Shown: piece after piece, positions 63,485 through 64,000 of the stretch | How the letters are laid out: the number at the start of each line of letters is the position of its first letter | How positions within the stretch are numbered: position 1 is the first letter of the stretch | Source: Pseudorasbora parva | Lineage: Eukaryota; Chordata; Actinopteri; Cypriniformes; Gobionidae | Assembly: GCF_024679245.1 (NCBI RefSeq) | Contig: NC_090178.1 | Span: 51,330,962 to 51,394,961 of the forward strand | DNA: 64,000 nt | Direction: 5' to 3' | Notes under the pieces: generated by a model | Databases searched by the model: none | The model's input: the letters and a program-made list of their open reading frames with translations, nothing else | What the model was told of the DNA's origin: nothing | Translations under genes and position numbers: made by a program

Positions 63485-64000
63485 GTGCCCGTTCTAAGTG
63501 TCGGCTTGCAGCGCCACTCCCGCCCTCTGGGCCGGATACGTGCGTCTATTGTCTCCAGTTGTGTTCCCCGGGAAACCGGCTAACCCTGTCGAGATACTCT
63601 GTGACCCCATGCGATGTCAGACGTGGCAGACCGTCTGATGCTAGGCCTGCACCCGTATGCTTGTGGAACGTGGTTGTAGGCTGGGTCCATATGTAACGGT
63701 TCCCTCACGGCAACCCCATATGTGTATTCTCCACGGTACCAGCTACCCCAACAGCTAGCTCCATGTCTTTCCCTTGACAGAGTCCGCTCTGTCGTCTCTG
63801 GGCGTGTTCTTTCCCCCCTACAATTAGGTTGGAACCACCCCAAAGACTGCCATATGTTGCACTAACCTGCCAGGTTAGTCCTTATGTGTATTCCACCACC
63901 AATCCTTCCCTGAAGGACGTGGCCCCGCAGCGTAGCTTCTTCCGAGACGGGCACGCTTCCCAGCGTTCAGTAGTCACTCTAAGTGGGTCTTGCAGAAACA

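Larger units (their letters stand above)
61059..64000 (+). mobile_element. DIRS-type retrotransposon, internally deleted
   Basis: Plus-strand order: gag C-terminus, RT end, RNase H, tyrosine recombinase, then a ~500-bp non-coding 3' region running off the window. The RT catalytic core is missing between about 61430 and 61640. Frames are broken several times. DIRS elements integrate with a tyrosine recombinase and have inverted rather than direct terminal repeats. It is related to the minus-strand remnant at 20202-20830. Confidence 0.8.

Overview
This is a eukaryotic window from a teleost fish, most likely a cyprinid. The evidence is one recognisable vertebrate gene, ndufb9, with four exons and GT/AG introns, set in a dense mix of typical fish transposable elements: Tc1/mariner, hAT, PIF/Harbinger, L2-like LINEs, DIRS elements, Ty3/gypsy chromoviruses and Gmr1-type gypsy elements, plus long CA/GT/CT microsatellites. 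The species cannot be fixed from the sequence alone.

Layout. 1-1350: last coding exon and 3' region of an unidentified plus-strand gene, with nested inverted-repeat MITEs in the 3' region. 1550-1855: AACGTT-rich repeats. 2569-14041: a minus-strand composite of chromodomain gypsy elements; a whole Gmr1-type LTR element (8741-13521, target duplication TACTG) sits in its leader. 14042-15040: two broken Tc1 pieces in opposite orientation, one split by a solo LTR. 15853-18710: a fold-back MITE and a Harbinger-like element with 74-bp tandem repeats. 19786-20830: a DIRS remnant on the minus strand. 21500-23100: microsatellites and the ndufb9 upstream region.

23134-29856: ndufb9 (complex I subunit B9/B22). 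An NRF-1-type palindrome lies 27 bases before the ATG. Intron 1 holds an L2-like LINE. Intron 3 holds a hAT inside a hAT, followed directly by a decayed Tc1 whose transposase carries five 45-bp repeats. 29900-36476: LINE fragment, hAT, AACGTC satellite, a palindromic LTR-like unit, and a Harbinger-like element carrying a nearly full Tc1. 36.7-40.6 kb: LINE remnant, SINE and an old dispersed repeat.

40743-49050: an old, degenerate plus-strand Gmr1 element, split by a young full-length minus-strand copy of the same family (43336-48437, identical LTRs, target duplication TGCGG). 50-52.3 kb: a segment duplicated from 37.3-38.1 kb that contains a short interstitial telomeric repeat, then a long fold-back with a MITE in only one arm. 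53687-58735: a second young Gmr1-type element with identical 413-bp LTRs and one open gag-pol frame. 58786-58839: a possible signal-peptide exon. 61059-64000: a DIRS element on the plus strand, with its RT core deleted.

The most notable biology is the set of Gmr1-type gypsy elements. Their pol order is protease-integrase-RT-RNase H (copia-like rather than the usual gypsy order) and their Gag resembles the vertebrate SCAN domain. Two copies look very recent. The only confident complete host gene is ndufb9. I see no CRISPR, operon or other prokaryotic structure.
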